This document shows positions 48,342 through 60,803 of a stretch of 64,000 nucleotides of DNA, piece by piece. A model generated the notes under the pieces. It was not told the origin of the DNA. It made no database searches and was given only the letters and a program-made list of their open reading frames with translations. The DNA is from Paramecium pentaurelia. Its lineage: Eukaryota > Ciliophora > Oligohymenophorea > Peniculida > Parameciidae. The position numbers were made by a program, and so were the translations under genes. The number at the start of each line of letters is the position of its first letter. Positions within the stretch are counted from its first letter, which is position 1. The DNA is taken from assembly GCA_905183005.1 (NCBI GenBank), contig CAJJDO010000017.1:557653-621652 (forward strand), given 5' to 3'.

Positions 48342-50346
48342 ATGAATTATATGAGAGATAATTATGTAAATGCAAAAAATGATGTACCCATCTTAATAGA
48401 TTATGGAGCATCTACAATTAAAGCAGTAATAACATTCTATTTTATAAAAGGGATATGCTACATCATAAACTCCAGATGTAGTAATTAGAAGCTATATTAA
48501 TAAATTTAAGGATTCTAATACATAATCTAATTAAATAGCTTAATGGGATACAGATGTATTTAAAAATTATAGATCACCTTTTGAGAAGAATCTAATTTAA
48601 CATTCTGGTGCATTAGAATAATTAAATGATTTTGTTTTTGAAAGACTATAAGCTGGAAGACATGGTAGAGTGAATCATCCAATTATATTAACAGAATGTT
48701 TTGCTACTACTGATTTAGCAAGAATGATAGTCTTAGAATAAATGTTTGAATGTTATCAAGTACCAAGTGTAATGTTAGGAGTGGATGCATTATTCTCAGT
48801 ATTTTAAGATGATTTAGATACTTATTTAAAATAAACATAATTAATTGTACATCTTGGTGATTAAACTGTTCATGTAGTACCTATAATTAATGGATAAATA
48901 ATATATTCTAATATTAAGCGATTAAATTTAGGTGGTTTAAATACTTTAAAATACTTTTATTAAACTATATAATTGAGACATCCACATCTCAAATTCACTT
49001 ATCCATAAATAGATTATTGGCATAAATAATATACTAGTGTTGCTATTGATTATCAACTCTAATTACGTTATTTTTAAGGACCATAATTCTATTTTGGATA
49101 TAGAGATAAAATAACAGAATAAAATAGATAATATTAAGATGATTAGTTATAATTATTGGATCCTATATATATAGATATTCCAATAGTATAGAAAATTGTG
49201 AGTGCAGAAGACTTAAAGAGAAAAGATGAAAATAGATAAAGAATGAGAGTTAGATTACAAGAATCAATTTAATAAAGTAGATAAAACAAAAAGTCACAAT
49301 TAGAATAATAACTATAAACATTACAATAAGAATTAGAAATAGACTAAAATAATGATGAACTCAAAAAGAAAATTACAAATCTATAAGTTAAACTAGGTTT
49401 AGTACCTAAAGAAGCTTTAGAAGAATTAAAATATAATTTATTAAATGTACCTGATGATACATTGACACCTTCTTAATTAAATTAAAAAAGATATTAAAAA
49501 GTTATGTATGAATAAGCATTAATGAAAAAATAAAAAAATTAAGAATTTAAATAATTACAAAAAGATGCAAATAAATTTAAATTAGAAGAACCTGAAAAAT
49601 ATTTATAAATGCTCTATGAAAAAAGAGATCGTATAGTTTTATAAATATAAGAAAGAAAAAAATTATAATAAGAAATGAATAGTAGGAATTCAAGATTCAA
49701 TTAAAAGAGAATATAAACTTTGGCTTATTTAGGAGCTGATGATAAAGTTGAGGATGATTTTGGAAAAGATGATAAGGATTGGGAAATATATAGAAGTGTT
49801 ACCAAAGAAATAGATTCTGCTGATGAAAAGTCTAAATATAAACTATAAGAAATAGAATAAGAATTAAAAGATCTGGATCCTGATTTCGAAATTAAAATAC
49901 TTAAATCAATTGCTAATATGCATCAATTAGGTATGAATCTTAGTCAAGTCTAATTAACTGTTGATAGAGTTAGATGTTAAGAAATCTATTTTTAACCCAA
50001 CTTAATTGGAGTTGAACAATAAGGTTTAGTGGATATGATCAAATTATCATCTAAAGGTTTGGATAAACTCTTATTATAAAACATCATTTTAACTGGAGGT
50101 GGAGCTAAAACATAAGGAATTATGTAAAGGTTATAAAAAGATCTTACATCAGAATATGATTGTCCTATTGCTATTAAAATAGCTACTGATCCTGTCTTTG
50201 GAACATGGATGGGAATGAAGAATTTTGCAAATAAATATTAAAATATGCTGTCCTAATTTTCAATATCAATTGATGATTATAATGAAATTGGTACTTAAAA
50301 ATGGGAAATATTTAAATAACATCCATTTTCAAATATTGTAGATTGA
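48342..50346 (+). CDS. ARP5: Actin-related protein 5 (INO80 complex)
   Basis: 659 residues; one 25-bp intron at 48426-48450. It begins MNYMRDNYVNAKNDVPILID, then YGASTIKAGYA, the actin phosphate-1 loop. Further actin-fold motifs: ILTECFATTDLARMIVLEQM, HLGDQTVHVVPI and NIILTGGGAKTQGI. A long charged coiled-coil insertion (about 49180-49760) followed by KDDKDWEIYR marks ARP5, whose insertion contacts the INO80 remodeller and the nucleosome. Length is close to the human protein (607). An in-frame ATG at 48312 would add ten residues. It acts in the nucleus with INO80 and IES6. Confidence 0.92.
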
Positions 50347-50503
50347 TGAATCTATTGCGTTATTATTAATATATTAGTATATATTTATTATTCTTATGTT
50401 TAGAAATTATTTATATTATTTATTTATTTTGAACTAATATTTTAGTAAGTAGTTTTAAGAGAAATAATTATGTTTAAATAATCATAAAAAAATCAATATA
50501 TTG

Positions 50504-50875
50504 ATGTATTCACCAAAATATCCAGTTGATTAAAGTATAGTTAATATTGGCAGCAATCCTATGAAAACAAGGAGAGCATAATCTGAATTTTAACCATCTA
50601 ATTTTTAAAATTAAGGGAATAAATAAAAAACTAAAAACTTAGTAGAATTATTGAAAGATGATTTAAATATTTAATATGTAGAGTATCCAGAAGAGTTATT
50701 TTAAGTACCTGAAAATAGTATAGTTTTGGTTCCTATTTAAATAATGAGAGATATATTAAAGAGTTATCAATATAATAATGAAGAATTATAAAGAATGGGA
50801 AATAAAGTAAAAGAATATGAATAGAAAAGATTATTACTAAAATTCAAGTCTGGATTGAATTATATAAATTAATGA
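50504..50875 (+). CDS. Small coiled-coil protein overlapping next gene
   Basis: 123 residues starting MYSPKYPVDQSIVNIG; polar first half, then a helical C-terminus (ILKSYQYNNEELQRMGNKVK). Its TGA (50873-50875) overlaps the ATG of the next frame as ATGA. An alternative model splices 50797-50819 or so (a 23-bp GTAAAAG...AAAAG segment) and joins this frame directly to the pseudokinase-MORN gene. Internal ATG in RMGNK could also be that gene's own start, since its paralogue begins MGNTC. Reading alone does not decide. Confidence 0.6.
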
Positions 50876-52458
50876 ATATATAGAATTAATAACGTTAAAA
50901 TAATAATGATGATTGTGATTGTTGTGATTTGAATGATTGTTGCAATGGATGTTGTTGTGAAGATTGTTGTAAGGATTGTGAATGTTAAGAATATGGATGT
51001 GATTGCATTAATACAATTCAAACAAATTGTTGTGATAATTGGCAATGTTGTTAATGTATGTAATGTTGCACAGCAGGAGATATTCTTACAGAATTAAATT
51101 TTAATCGTCATATTGAATTAGAAGATGAGAATGAAACTTTCTTAGCTTAGTTTAAGGAATTGATAAGCAATTATAGAATTTATAAAAGATATCAACATCC
51201 ATTATTAGAGGAATCATTCTTATTAAAGAAAAAGAAGAGTTCAACAATACAATTTTATGATAAAATAATTTTGAAGACTTATTGGTTCACAAATTAAAAT
51301 GATTATTCAAAATCTTTAAGTATATGGCATTAGAATATTTTCAAATATACAGAAATGTAAATATATGGTGCTAGAATTTAAGATATATGTATAGATAGAT
51401 GGAGAATAGCAGTATTATTACCTAAATTACATCATATTCAAAAGAAACATAAATTTCAGGTGTATACTTTTCTATCTTAGATTTCATCTTAAATCTTAAA
51501 TTATTCAGAAGAAAAATCAATATTTAATGAATTACTAATTTATTATGAAAGTAGTTATGTACTTTTACCATCAAATTTATTAAAATAATCAGTTTATGAA
51601 CAATATAAAGCTAATCATAAATTAAAACATCCTCCTGAATGGGAAGATGAAAATGAGTAAATATTTGATTGGAATAAAAGTGATTGCTTTTTAATAGGAT
51701 TATTTGTATTAAGTTAATTAGTAAATTCATCATTAGATGATATATATGAAGATTCAAAATTTAATAAAAATAAACTCAACTTTTACTTATAAAAAATAAA
51801 TAGTTAAGAATTCTATAATGTTTTAATATATATGTTATAGACTGAACCAGATGAAAGATATTCATTATAATAGATAATCTAATTAATGAAACATAAACCA
51901 ATAACACCCATAACTTAAGATAATAATAAAAGTTAAGCACCTTTGTAATCAACTTAAAAATAATAACCAATTAGTGTTGTTAGTAGAGTATAAAACTAGA
52001 ATTTAAATACTGGAGGTCAATATACAGGAGATTAGATTGATAATAAAAAACATGGTCATGGTAAATTACTTAATCCAGATGGATCTGGATATGAAGGAGA
52101 ATGGTTTTAAGATTAAATGCATGGAAAAGGTGAATTATTTTTACCAGATGGAAGGATACTTTATAAAGGATAGTTTTAAAATGGGAAATATCATAATTTT
52201 GGACATTTAATCAATCCAAATCCTAATATTACTTAAAATTATAATTTTAGGGATCTCAGAAATATTGGGAATTATTGGTCAAAATATGAAGGAGATTTTA
52301 AATTAGATAAAAAACATGGATATGGGATATTGTATTTCTCTAGTGGAGAGAAGTGGGCAGGAGAGTTTATTGATGATATACCAAGTGGATTTGGCACATT
52401 TTTTGGTTTATCTGGTGAAGTAACAGGAAAATGGGTTAAAGGCATTTTATTTGATTGA
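50872..52458 (+). CDS. Cys-rich, pseudokinase-like MORN protein
   Basis: 528 residues. The N-terminus is extremely cysteine rich (CDCCDLNDCCNGCCCEDCC). A region of about 300 residues with kinase-like helices follows but has no HRD or DFG. Then come three to five MORN repeats (GSGYEGEWFQDQMHGKGEL, then EKWAGEFIDDIPSGFG). It corresponds in layout to 56088-57888, where the decayed kinase fold is clearer. The cysteines could be acylated or bind metal. Probably a membrane-associated scaffold. The start at 50872 overlaps the stop of the previous gene and is uncertain. TGA at 52456-52458. Confidence 0.75.
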
Positions 52459-52533
52459 GTTAGTGATGTTTATTTTTTTACAGGATTTTTAGATCTTAAA
52501 AGATCAATAAAATAATACATTATTTATTATATT

Positions 52534-55162
52534 ATGGAACATAGATAACTATTAGAAACACTAGTCGTTGATTTATTAAATAGTCCAATCAACCCATTAA
52601 TTTAAGTACACTATTAAATTATGTTTAGTATCGAGACTTTTAAATTTAACACATCTGTAAATAAATTGGAGTTAATGAGTATGGTGGTTAAAGAGATGCA
52701 ATCTTTTTTAAGCATTTTGCTTCCCATTTTATTTCATATTTAAATGAAAAAAATGAGCTTTCACCTATCATATCATAAGCTTAAATTACTAGAAATTAAA
52801 CAAAACCATAGGAACTATAATCAAATAAACAAATAACATTACCATCAAATCCTGACTCAATCAAAAGTCCTGTTTGTTCAAAACCTAAAAATGATGTTGT
52901 TTAAATCATTGATGATGATATCTTGAACTCAAATAAATCAAAAATTGATTTGGAGGTATTCCTCTCTAAATCCATAATACCTGTGCCAAATATTATTGGG
53001 GTTAATTTAGACATAAATAATAATCAATTTAATAAATCAAATGATAACATAAAACATATATCTACTAAAACAGCATCAAATAAATTGGAAATTAAACCTA
53101 AAGAATCTAAACTCATTCCTGATCTCATTCATAAAAATAAAATTAACAAAACTCCCCAAAAAAAAGAAATTCATAATAAAACATTTGCATTTCTTGAACC
53201 TATAGAATTTAAAGAAACTTAATTAAATAGATCTCTTTAATCTAAAATAGAACTCTAAAATAATAATAAAAAGAAAAGGTTATCCCCTTAATTGGATATA
53301 ATTAAAAAAAAAGATAGTAAACCATCAACTTTTAAACCAGATTCTTTATCTGAATCATTTGAAATTAGAACCTCAGAAGATTTATCATTTAGAGAAGATA
53401 GTATTAAAAGAAAGGAGAATATTAAATTAATTAGTAAATAAGAAAAGAAACCAATTAAAGAATTAGAAATTGTAAATAAAAAAGAGAAATTATAAAAAAT
53501 TGAAAAAAAAAAACATTCAGATTCAGATATAAAATAGAAGATTGAAAAATTGACTCAATAGATTATTCCAATCATTGAATAAAAGGATAAGAAAAAAAAA
53601 GAGAAAGTTGATAGTAATAATAATAAATTGAAGAATAATAATAAAAAAGAATAAGATAAATAATAATAATAAAAAGAAAAAAATTCAATATTAGAAAGAT
53701 TTGAGAGAGAAAAATATGATAAAGATAAATTAGAAAAAGAAAGATAAGATAAATTTGAAAAAGAAAAAGCAGAAAGATTAGAAAAAGAAAGATAAGAAAG
53801 AATTGAATATTTAGAAAAACAAAGGTAAGAAAGAGAAAGATAGGATAAATTAGAAAAAGAAAGATAAGAAAGATTAGAAAGAAGTGATAAACATAGATAA
53901 AAAGAAACTTAAGAATTAGAATTAATTATTGAAAAACTATTATGTACTAATTCAAATGAAACATCCAAAATTAAAAAGAATTCAGATTAAATAATTATTA
54001 TTGATAATAATGAAAAAACAATTAAGAAATTTGAAAAAGAGTAATCTAAATTTGAAAAACCTTTATGCAATTATTGTTAATACACAGATACCAAAACCAT
54101 TGAAATTTAAGATGGAGTAAGAATATGTACATAATGTTTGCTAGTATCAATTAATCCATTCTAAAAAATTATAACAAAATTAGCCTTTACTGAATACAGA
54201 TGTTGTGGTAAAGAAAATGCTAAAACAATTCAAAATTTCACTATTGATAATACTTCATATGATTGCAATCTTGAAATCAGATGTGTCTCATTAAATAAAT
54301 AAGGATTATATGATCTAACCTTTCCTATGTCTTGTACACTTTTAATTAATGGCATTACAATAAAAGAGATTAGACCATTATAAGAAAAGTCAAGTTTAAA
54401 AAAAAGGAGGGATTCCTCAATTTATATTAATCTAAAAGATCTATTAAAATAAAATAATTTTAATAAGAAATTTGCATTCTCAATTATAGAACATATACCT
54501 GATTAGACATATCGTAAAGAAACAATAGGTGCAATCTATTGTTTTGGTTTGTTTTTAGTTGAACCATTGAATGTGATTAAAACAATTGAATAATTTAAAT
54601 AACGTGATATTTAACCAAAGATCAAAGCAGATTAAAGTAAAAAAGAAATATAAGTTGCTAAAACAATTATAAGTCTTTATTGTTAATTCACATTAGAATT
54701 AATCTAGATACCAGCAAAGTAAATAATAATATTTAATTTTCTTAGAGGTGAATTTTGTTAACATGAATAATGTTTTTGTTTGCGTAGTTATCTAGAAATG
54801 ATGATTAAAGTAGAACATAAAAAATGGATTTGTCCAATATGTAAAAAAGTATGTTTCCATTTAATGATTGATAAATATCAGTTATTTATTATTGAAAGAA
54901 TCAAACAATTAGAAATATCTGTTGATCAGATAGTTTTAGATCATAATGTATTATATTGAAATTAAATTAGGGTTAAATGGATAAAGATGAATAAATTAAT
55001 ATAATATTGTAAGATCAATCAATTAAATCATATTAAGATATAATTGATAGAGGATACCAAAATATTAATAAAATCAACAAAAATGAAGATGAAGATGATT
55101 TACCTATTGTAAATAATGAAGGAAAGACTTAAAATTTTGCTATCATTTTAATTGATGATTGA
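52534..55162 (+). CDS. SP-RING (PIAS/Siz-type) SUMO E3 ligase candidate
   Basis: 860 residues; introns 52606-52628 and 54948-54970, both 23 bp. The N-terminus has a helical SAP-like start. A long region rich in charged heptads (LEKERQERLER type) follows. A Cys-rich finger (CNYCQYTDTKTIEIQDG, then CTQC) precedes a PINIT-like beta region. The SP-RING reads FLRGEFCQHEQCFCLRSYLE, then HKKWICPICKK, matching the PIAS/Siz/MMS21 MIZ finger. The protein ends FAIILIDD, a hydrophobic patch plus acids like a SUMO-interacting motif; DVVQIIDDD and QIIIIDNNE are similar. Predicted to transfer SUMO in the nucleus, including during genome rearrangement, by inference. Confidence 0.88.
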
Positions 55163-55223
55163 AAATTGATTTCTTTTAAATTTATACCAAATATAAATTG
55201 CTGATTATTTAATGTTTAAAATG

Positions 55224-56050
55224 TCATAATAATACATCATTTTCTTTATCCTTCTCCTCAATTATTGATTTTTGATTCTCTTAATTATAATATGATGACT
55301 AATTAACTTTATTTAATTCAATTTTTTAACTATCATTATTATTTTTATCATTATTGTTTGTATTAGTATTATTTAAATTAGAATTTTTTACAAATTCATA
55401 ATAAGGATCAACTTCATGTTCTATTTTAATTTTACCTAAATCTTTTTATTAATCTAGAAATGTAGTAATTTCTGTAAATTTCAATTTAGCTTCTCTTAAT
55501 TCATTATACTCAAGAGTATCTACTTTAGAATCTTTGAAGATAAATTAAATAGTGTAGTACTCAACCGATTTATGACCTTTTTTAGTTATTCTTATATCAT
55601 CCAATTATTCCAAATCCTTAATTATTGTTATTTTACGGCAAAAGAGAAATGGATTCATTCTTTCGATTAATAAGATTTGATGAGTTTTGTGTATTTCATA
55701 TTTCATTCTATCAACAGTAGTTAAAAATACAATTCCCAAACTAAAATGAAGATTTAAGAAATAGAATACATTGTCATTCCAATAATAATCAAAAATCTCC
55801 ACCACAAAGTTAAATCTCCTTTATCATACTTAAGTAATATGTATAACAATGATATTCCTGAAGATACAAATACCATTCCTAAAAACCATGCTCCTTTTGG
55901 ATATTAACAAATGCTATAAATATTCTTTTTCTTCAATTAAGATTAGAATTTTTGTTGATGATCCAATAAGTATTAATGTGGCAACTTACCTTTTTAATCA
56001 AACTTTCTTTTTGCATATAAGGCCATAACTCCAGCTTTTCCTAGAAACAT
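55224..56050 (-). CDS. Two-helix membrane protein
   Basis: 265 residues starting MFLGKAGVMALYAKRKFDQK. Two hydrophobic segments (GAWFLGMVFVSSGISLLYIL and RFLIIIGMTILGIVFLTTV) form a likely membrane hairpin. A cytosolic C-terminal domain of about 150 residues follows (RKITIIKDLEQL, then SVEYYTIQFIFKDSK), with an Asn-rich end. One 29-bp intron at 55741-55769. It resembles small organellar or ER hairpin proteins in layout but I do not recognise the family. It starts 37 bp after the end of the upstream pseudokinase-MORN gene on the same strand. Confidence 0.82.
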
Positions 56051-56087
56051 TTTTATAATAAATTTGATAAATATTAATAATGGATTA

Positions 56088-57888
56088 TCATTTTTGAAGC
56101 TTTCCCATATTCCATTTGCCTTAAATAGATTGTCCATTTTTATATGAGTAAGTACCAAAGCCATGTATTTGACCATCTTTAAATGCCCCAATATATTTAT
56201 CACCATTACTTAAAGAGAGAGTTCCAAAGCCATCTCTATTATCTCTTTTAAAAGCTCCTTCATATTTAATCCAACATGTAATATTTGTTAGATTATTATG
56301 ATCTAATCCAGAGATCATTGGTATTTAATCTTAATTATATTCTACTCCTTGACCATGATATTGATCATCTGTCCAATTACCATCATAGATTACTTTGCCT
56401 TGAGCATTATACAATACTCCTTTTCCACTCATTTTGTTATCCTTCCACATTCCATCATAATAACTTCCATCATTGTGAATAAATTTCCCTTTTCCATGTC
56501 TTAAACCATTCCTCTTCATTCCTTAATATCTTGATCCATTGGGATATCTTTCTTTTACATTTTCAACTATTATAAATGGTCAAAAGAGAATACCTAAATC
56601 TTTTTATTTAGTTGGTTCATTTCCAATAAGACCTAATACATCATATTAATCAAAAGTATTTGGTTCTCCTAAAAGTTCTTATCCTCCCCCTCCAATTAAT
56701 TAAGATACATCTTATTATTAATACTATTATTCAATCTACTATTCTTGAGGTTAATCTAAGATTATTTATACTGGACTAATAGATTGTTTACATTTTGGAT
56801 TTTTATCTAATCTTTCAAATAATTATTAAGCATTTGGTCTTTATGATACTTTAACAGTTAACATATCTTTAATAATATAAAAGAAGAAATCATGACATGA
56901 AATTTTAATGGTTTACAAATGAGATGAAATCTTATCTTCAAATATTACTCCTTAATCATAATCATAACATAAAGATGATTATTTACCACTACAAAGTTAT
57001 AGAAATACCATTCCTAAAGAATAGATATCTGATTTAAACCAATCAACATTTGGTTCTTTATTTCCCTTATCTAATTCACTTACTAATTCAGGAGAAAGAT
57101 AGGCTATTTTTGAATATTTCTGTTTGTCACTATATAATTTTTGATAATCATTTTTATGATCAAATAAATGAGGATCAGCAATTTTGTATTTATCTTGTGT
57201 AATAAAAATATTTCTCATCCTCAAGGCTTAATGCATAATCCCATTTTAATGCAAATAATTCAAACCATTTATACATTAGTAAATTATTGGATAGAATTCA
57301 TCTTGTTAATAAGGGATTTTATTTTCTATTCTATATTGGAATTCTGAAGCAAAATCTGTTAGAATATAATCAAAAATTAAAAATGATTTATAAATTGATG
57401 TACAGAATCCTTCTTCTTATCTTGACATATATTCATTCAATTATACAATGTTATCATTTTATAACAATTTACGTTAGAGGAATTATTAATTCTACTCTTC
57501 AAAATCTGATTGATATAAAAACTCTTAAACTTTTAATATTGCAAGTATTTTTGTTTGTTTATTCTCTAAAAGAATGACATCTCCATACCATTCATCCAAG
57601 TAATGAGTCTTATGTTCATAATTTTGTAATTTTTATTGAATGTCAGGAGTTGATTTATCAAGAATCAAACAAGGATTAGTATTACATTACAAACATTATC
57701 CAAATCCTTGACATGAACATATAGCACAACAACTTCTAAATTCATCTCTCATTGATGTACAACAGGGTCTCATACAAACATAACATTATTCACAACCTTC
57801 ACAACAATATTATGCACAATCAGACAATCCCTTCCAACCTTAGGTAATATGATGATTTATAATTACAATGTTCACAAGTATTCCCCAT
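56088..57888 (-). CDS. Pseudokinase-MORN protein with lipid-anchor N-terminus
   Basis: 581 residues. It begins MGNTCEHC (myristoylation-type glycine) and continues with a Cys-rich segment (CCEGCEQCYVCMRPCC). The kinase-like domain is recognisable from NYLHQNGIMHQALRMRNIF, ADPHLF, LSPELVSE and SDIYSLGMVFLQLCSG, but HRD is HQA and DFG is ADP, so it should be catalytically dead. A Gln-rich linker precedes about six MORN repeats (DGSYYDGMWKDNKMSGKG). Introns: 28 bp near the start (57838-57865) and 27 bp near 56560-56586, the latter removing an in-frame TGA. Paralogous in layout to 50872-52458. Likely a membrane-tethered scaffold. Confidence 0.87.
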
Positions 57889-58138
57889 ACTGTTATAATT
57901 TAAATATATATATATATATTTTTATAAATAAAATTATCATCCAATGCACAAAAAATTATCTATTTTATTATCATAGACAAACTGTAAAAAGATTTAGATA
58001 ATGTGTCTAAATTCTAATACAAGCATGGATATTACTTAACTTACTAATTTACCAATAAAATAATTATTCTTATTCTAAATTAATTCATTATCTATATAAT
58101 AATAACTATATCAATAATTACATATGTAGATATTATCA

Positions 58139-60004
58139 ATGGTTGAAAACAATAGCAAAAATATAGATGTTATGAAAATTATGGATACTTTAAAAATATT
58201 TTCAAAAGGATTTTAAAAAGCATCGTAAAATGAATTGGAATTAAGTTATAAAGATTGTTAATTATAGAAAGCTTAATAATTATTTAGCGGTTAGATTAAA
58301 AATTTTAAGTATTAAAACTAAATATGATGATTTAGAAATTCAAAATATGAATCTAAAGATCAAAATTGATGAATCGAATTATCAAAATCAATTAAATTAT
58401 CTTTAATTTTAATTACAAACTAAATTAAGTGGTGATTTATATCATAAATTAACTAATTAAGAATAAAGGTTAGAAATCATATTAGAAAGTGATTTCCAAA
58501 ATGAATCTGATAATACACCTAAAAAACATATTTATTGGTAAATATGATATGAAATTGTTTGGTTTTTTCTAATATTAAGTTGAAAATTTCATTAAATAAA
58601 TTTGAGAACATAACAGATTTAGTGAAAGAATGTGAAAGATAAAAAAGAGAATTATAATTGGAAAATTAGGAAATATTTCGATTAACTGAATAATATAAAT
58701 CATTTCAACAATCAGTAAGATAGGGCTGAATGGATTCAATAAGATGATAAATAAAATGATCCAACTAAAATTATTATTCTATATTAAGTATGCAATAATC
58801 TAGAGCATAGAATAAACGATCTTAAACTAGAATTTGATGATATCTAAGAATAAGGAACTCCTGTATTTACTTAAAAATTGATGGAATCTACTCAGAAATA
58901 AATTAAGGAATTCATTCAACTAGTTAACTTCCTAATATTTATCATTTAAAAACTTTTCAGAAAAACTTATATTATGCTTAAATAATGAATATCCTTATAA
59001 TTGATAGAAATTCTTGAAGAGTAGATGCAATTCATTGATTATAATTTTAAACATGTTTTTATGTGTCAAAATAAAAGGTTGTGGATATTATATACATAAA
59101 TGAGGATTCTTTATTCAAGTAATAATGAACGAGTCTTAATTAATAAAGGATCTTTTAGTGAAGTATTACGATTTTAAAAGCCTATACAAAAAAGTGATTA
59201 TAATCTCTTATGTAAGAATACTAATAATATTGCCATGTATACAAATCAATGTGTTCTTTATTCAATCTTTAACCAGAATCAAACATTATTAGGTATCTTA
59301 GAAATAAGTATTTCTGTAAATGATTACTTTTCTTTTGATGAAGAATATTATGGTGTAATATTGGCTAAGTTGTGAGAATAATTGATAAAAATTTAAATAA
59401 AAACGAGATTATTTTCAGTAACACTGAAATTTGATTCCATAGTTAAATGCCTTCGATGATTTTCTATTAAGTAAAACCCAATATGAATTATATAAATAGA
59501 AGATATTGGATGTAGTCAATCTTAACTATTTCAATGATGGCCTTTTATTTTTTTAAGCACAATTCATTTATTACTTATCAAACAATTGGTACTAATTGTG
59601 ATTGTATGACTCATAAAAATGCAATTACTTAAAGAAGAGTTTTAGTCAACCAATTATTTTAAGTAAAAAAGTTATTGCAAAATTAGTTTATATCGCGAAA
59701 AGGTATATATGCTTACCAAATTACTAAATTAATAGTAATGAACATGAGAAAATCAATAGAGTTTGATGAAGCAATAGTTTTGGATCCAATTTTGCCTGTT
59801 CTAATATAACTTATTATTTATGATAATTATGTTATAGCTGTATTTGAAGTTCCAATTTAATAAAGAAATTTTCTAAAATATGAAAAAGGTAAAATTATGC
59901 TTTGCAGTTCGACTATTGTTGGATTGGATTAATGTCTTGAGATGATGGCAGCTAAATTTCGAACCACTATTATGAATGCAATCAATATATTAAAGCTGTA
60001 ATGA
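58139..60004 (+). pseudogene. Coiled-coil plus GAF-like gene, frames unresolved
   Basis: Starts MVENNSKNIDVMKIMDTLK, with a good 31-bp intron at 58257-58287, then a coiled coil (EIQNMNLKIKIDESNYQNQL). Later stretches resemble two GAF domains (YSIFNQNQTLLGILEIS; IIYDNYVIAVFEVP), and the end is NAINILKLQ before TGA 60002-60004. Between these, TGAs near 58550, 58980, 59375 and 59600 cannot all be removed with standard introns, although 29-bp and 25-bp candidates exist. It is either a decayed gene or one with unusual introns. GAF domains bind cyclic nucleotides or other small ligands. Divergent from the pseudokinase gene with 250 bp between. Confidence 0.45.
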
Positions 60005-60168
60005 AGTTTATATCTATCTAATCATTATTATTCTTCATTTAAACAATATTCTAAGGATTGATCATTTAGTATTAACTAATGTATCCTTTTTATTAAAGTG
60101 TAATAATAGTATTGGCTTCAAACCTAAGTTTATAGAATAAATATGTACAATAAAATAATTTAAAAAAA

Positions 60169-60558
60169 TCATTATTAATCAGTTTGGTTAGTATTTGGAA
60201 TAGTCCATGCTCGTATTTCGAAATTTTAGTTCATTAATTTCTCTTTGATTAAATCTCTGGATTTAAGTTTTGCCTTTTCTTTTAATGGAGATCTAAAGCG
60301 ATTGTTTTTTAAAGGTAATAAAGAATATCTCCTTTTTGTGTCTTTTAATCTTGAATAGCGACTTAATGTTTATGAGTTTCCAATACAGTTTCGAATAGAA
60401 GATCTAACAGAAAGTAGATTTGATGTTATTTCAATATCATCGTTCTTTCTAATATCCTAAATTTAGAATTTGTTTTTCCTAATAGATTAATGCATTTGAT
60501 TTTTTATTGAGGCGATCAATACATTAAGTCCATCTTCATAACAATTAATCTTGAACAT
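60169..60558 (-). CDS. Hypothetical basic protein
   Basis: Intronless frame of 129 residues, MFKINCYEDGLNVLIASIKN to TGA 60171-60169. The centre is Ser/Arg rich (SRYSRLKDTKRRYSLLPLK) and strongly basic. No domain recognised; a nucleic-acid or cytoskeletal interaction would suit the charge. Confidence 0.7.
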
Positions 60559-60803
60559 TATTATAATTTATGAGAAACTGAATTAATTGTATTTAAAGAT
60601 TAAATCAAACAATTTATGGAATATATTATTAGTATAATTTTAATATTTAATGTGGAATCAATTTGTTATATATTTGAATATTGAAAATTCTGATTTTCTT
60701 ATTTTAATTTAAATAAATTTGTGTTTTTATATTGGCGAAACTTCATATATTCTCTAATATTATTTTTTACAATAAATTATAAATTATATTTTGATATTTC
60801 ATA

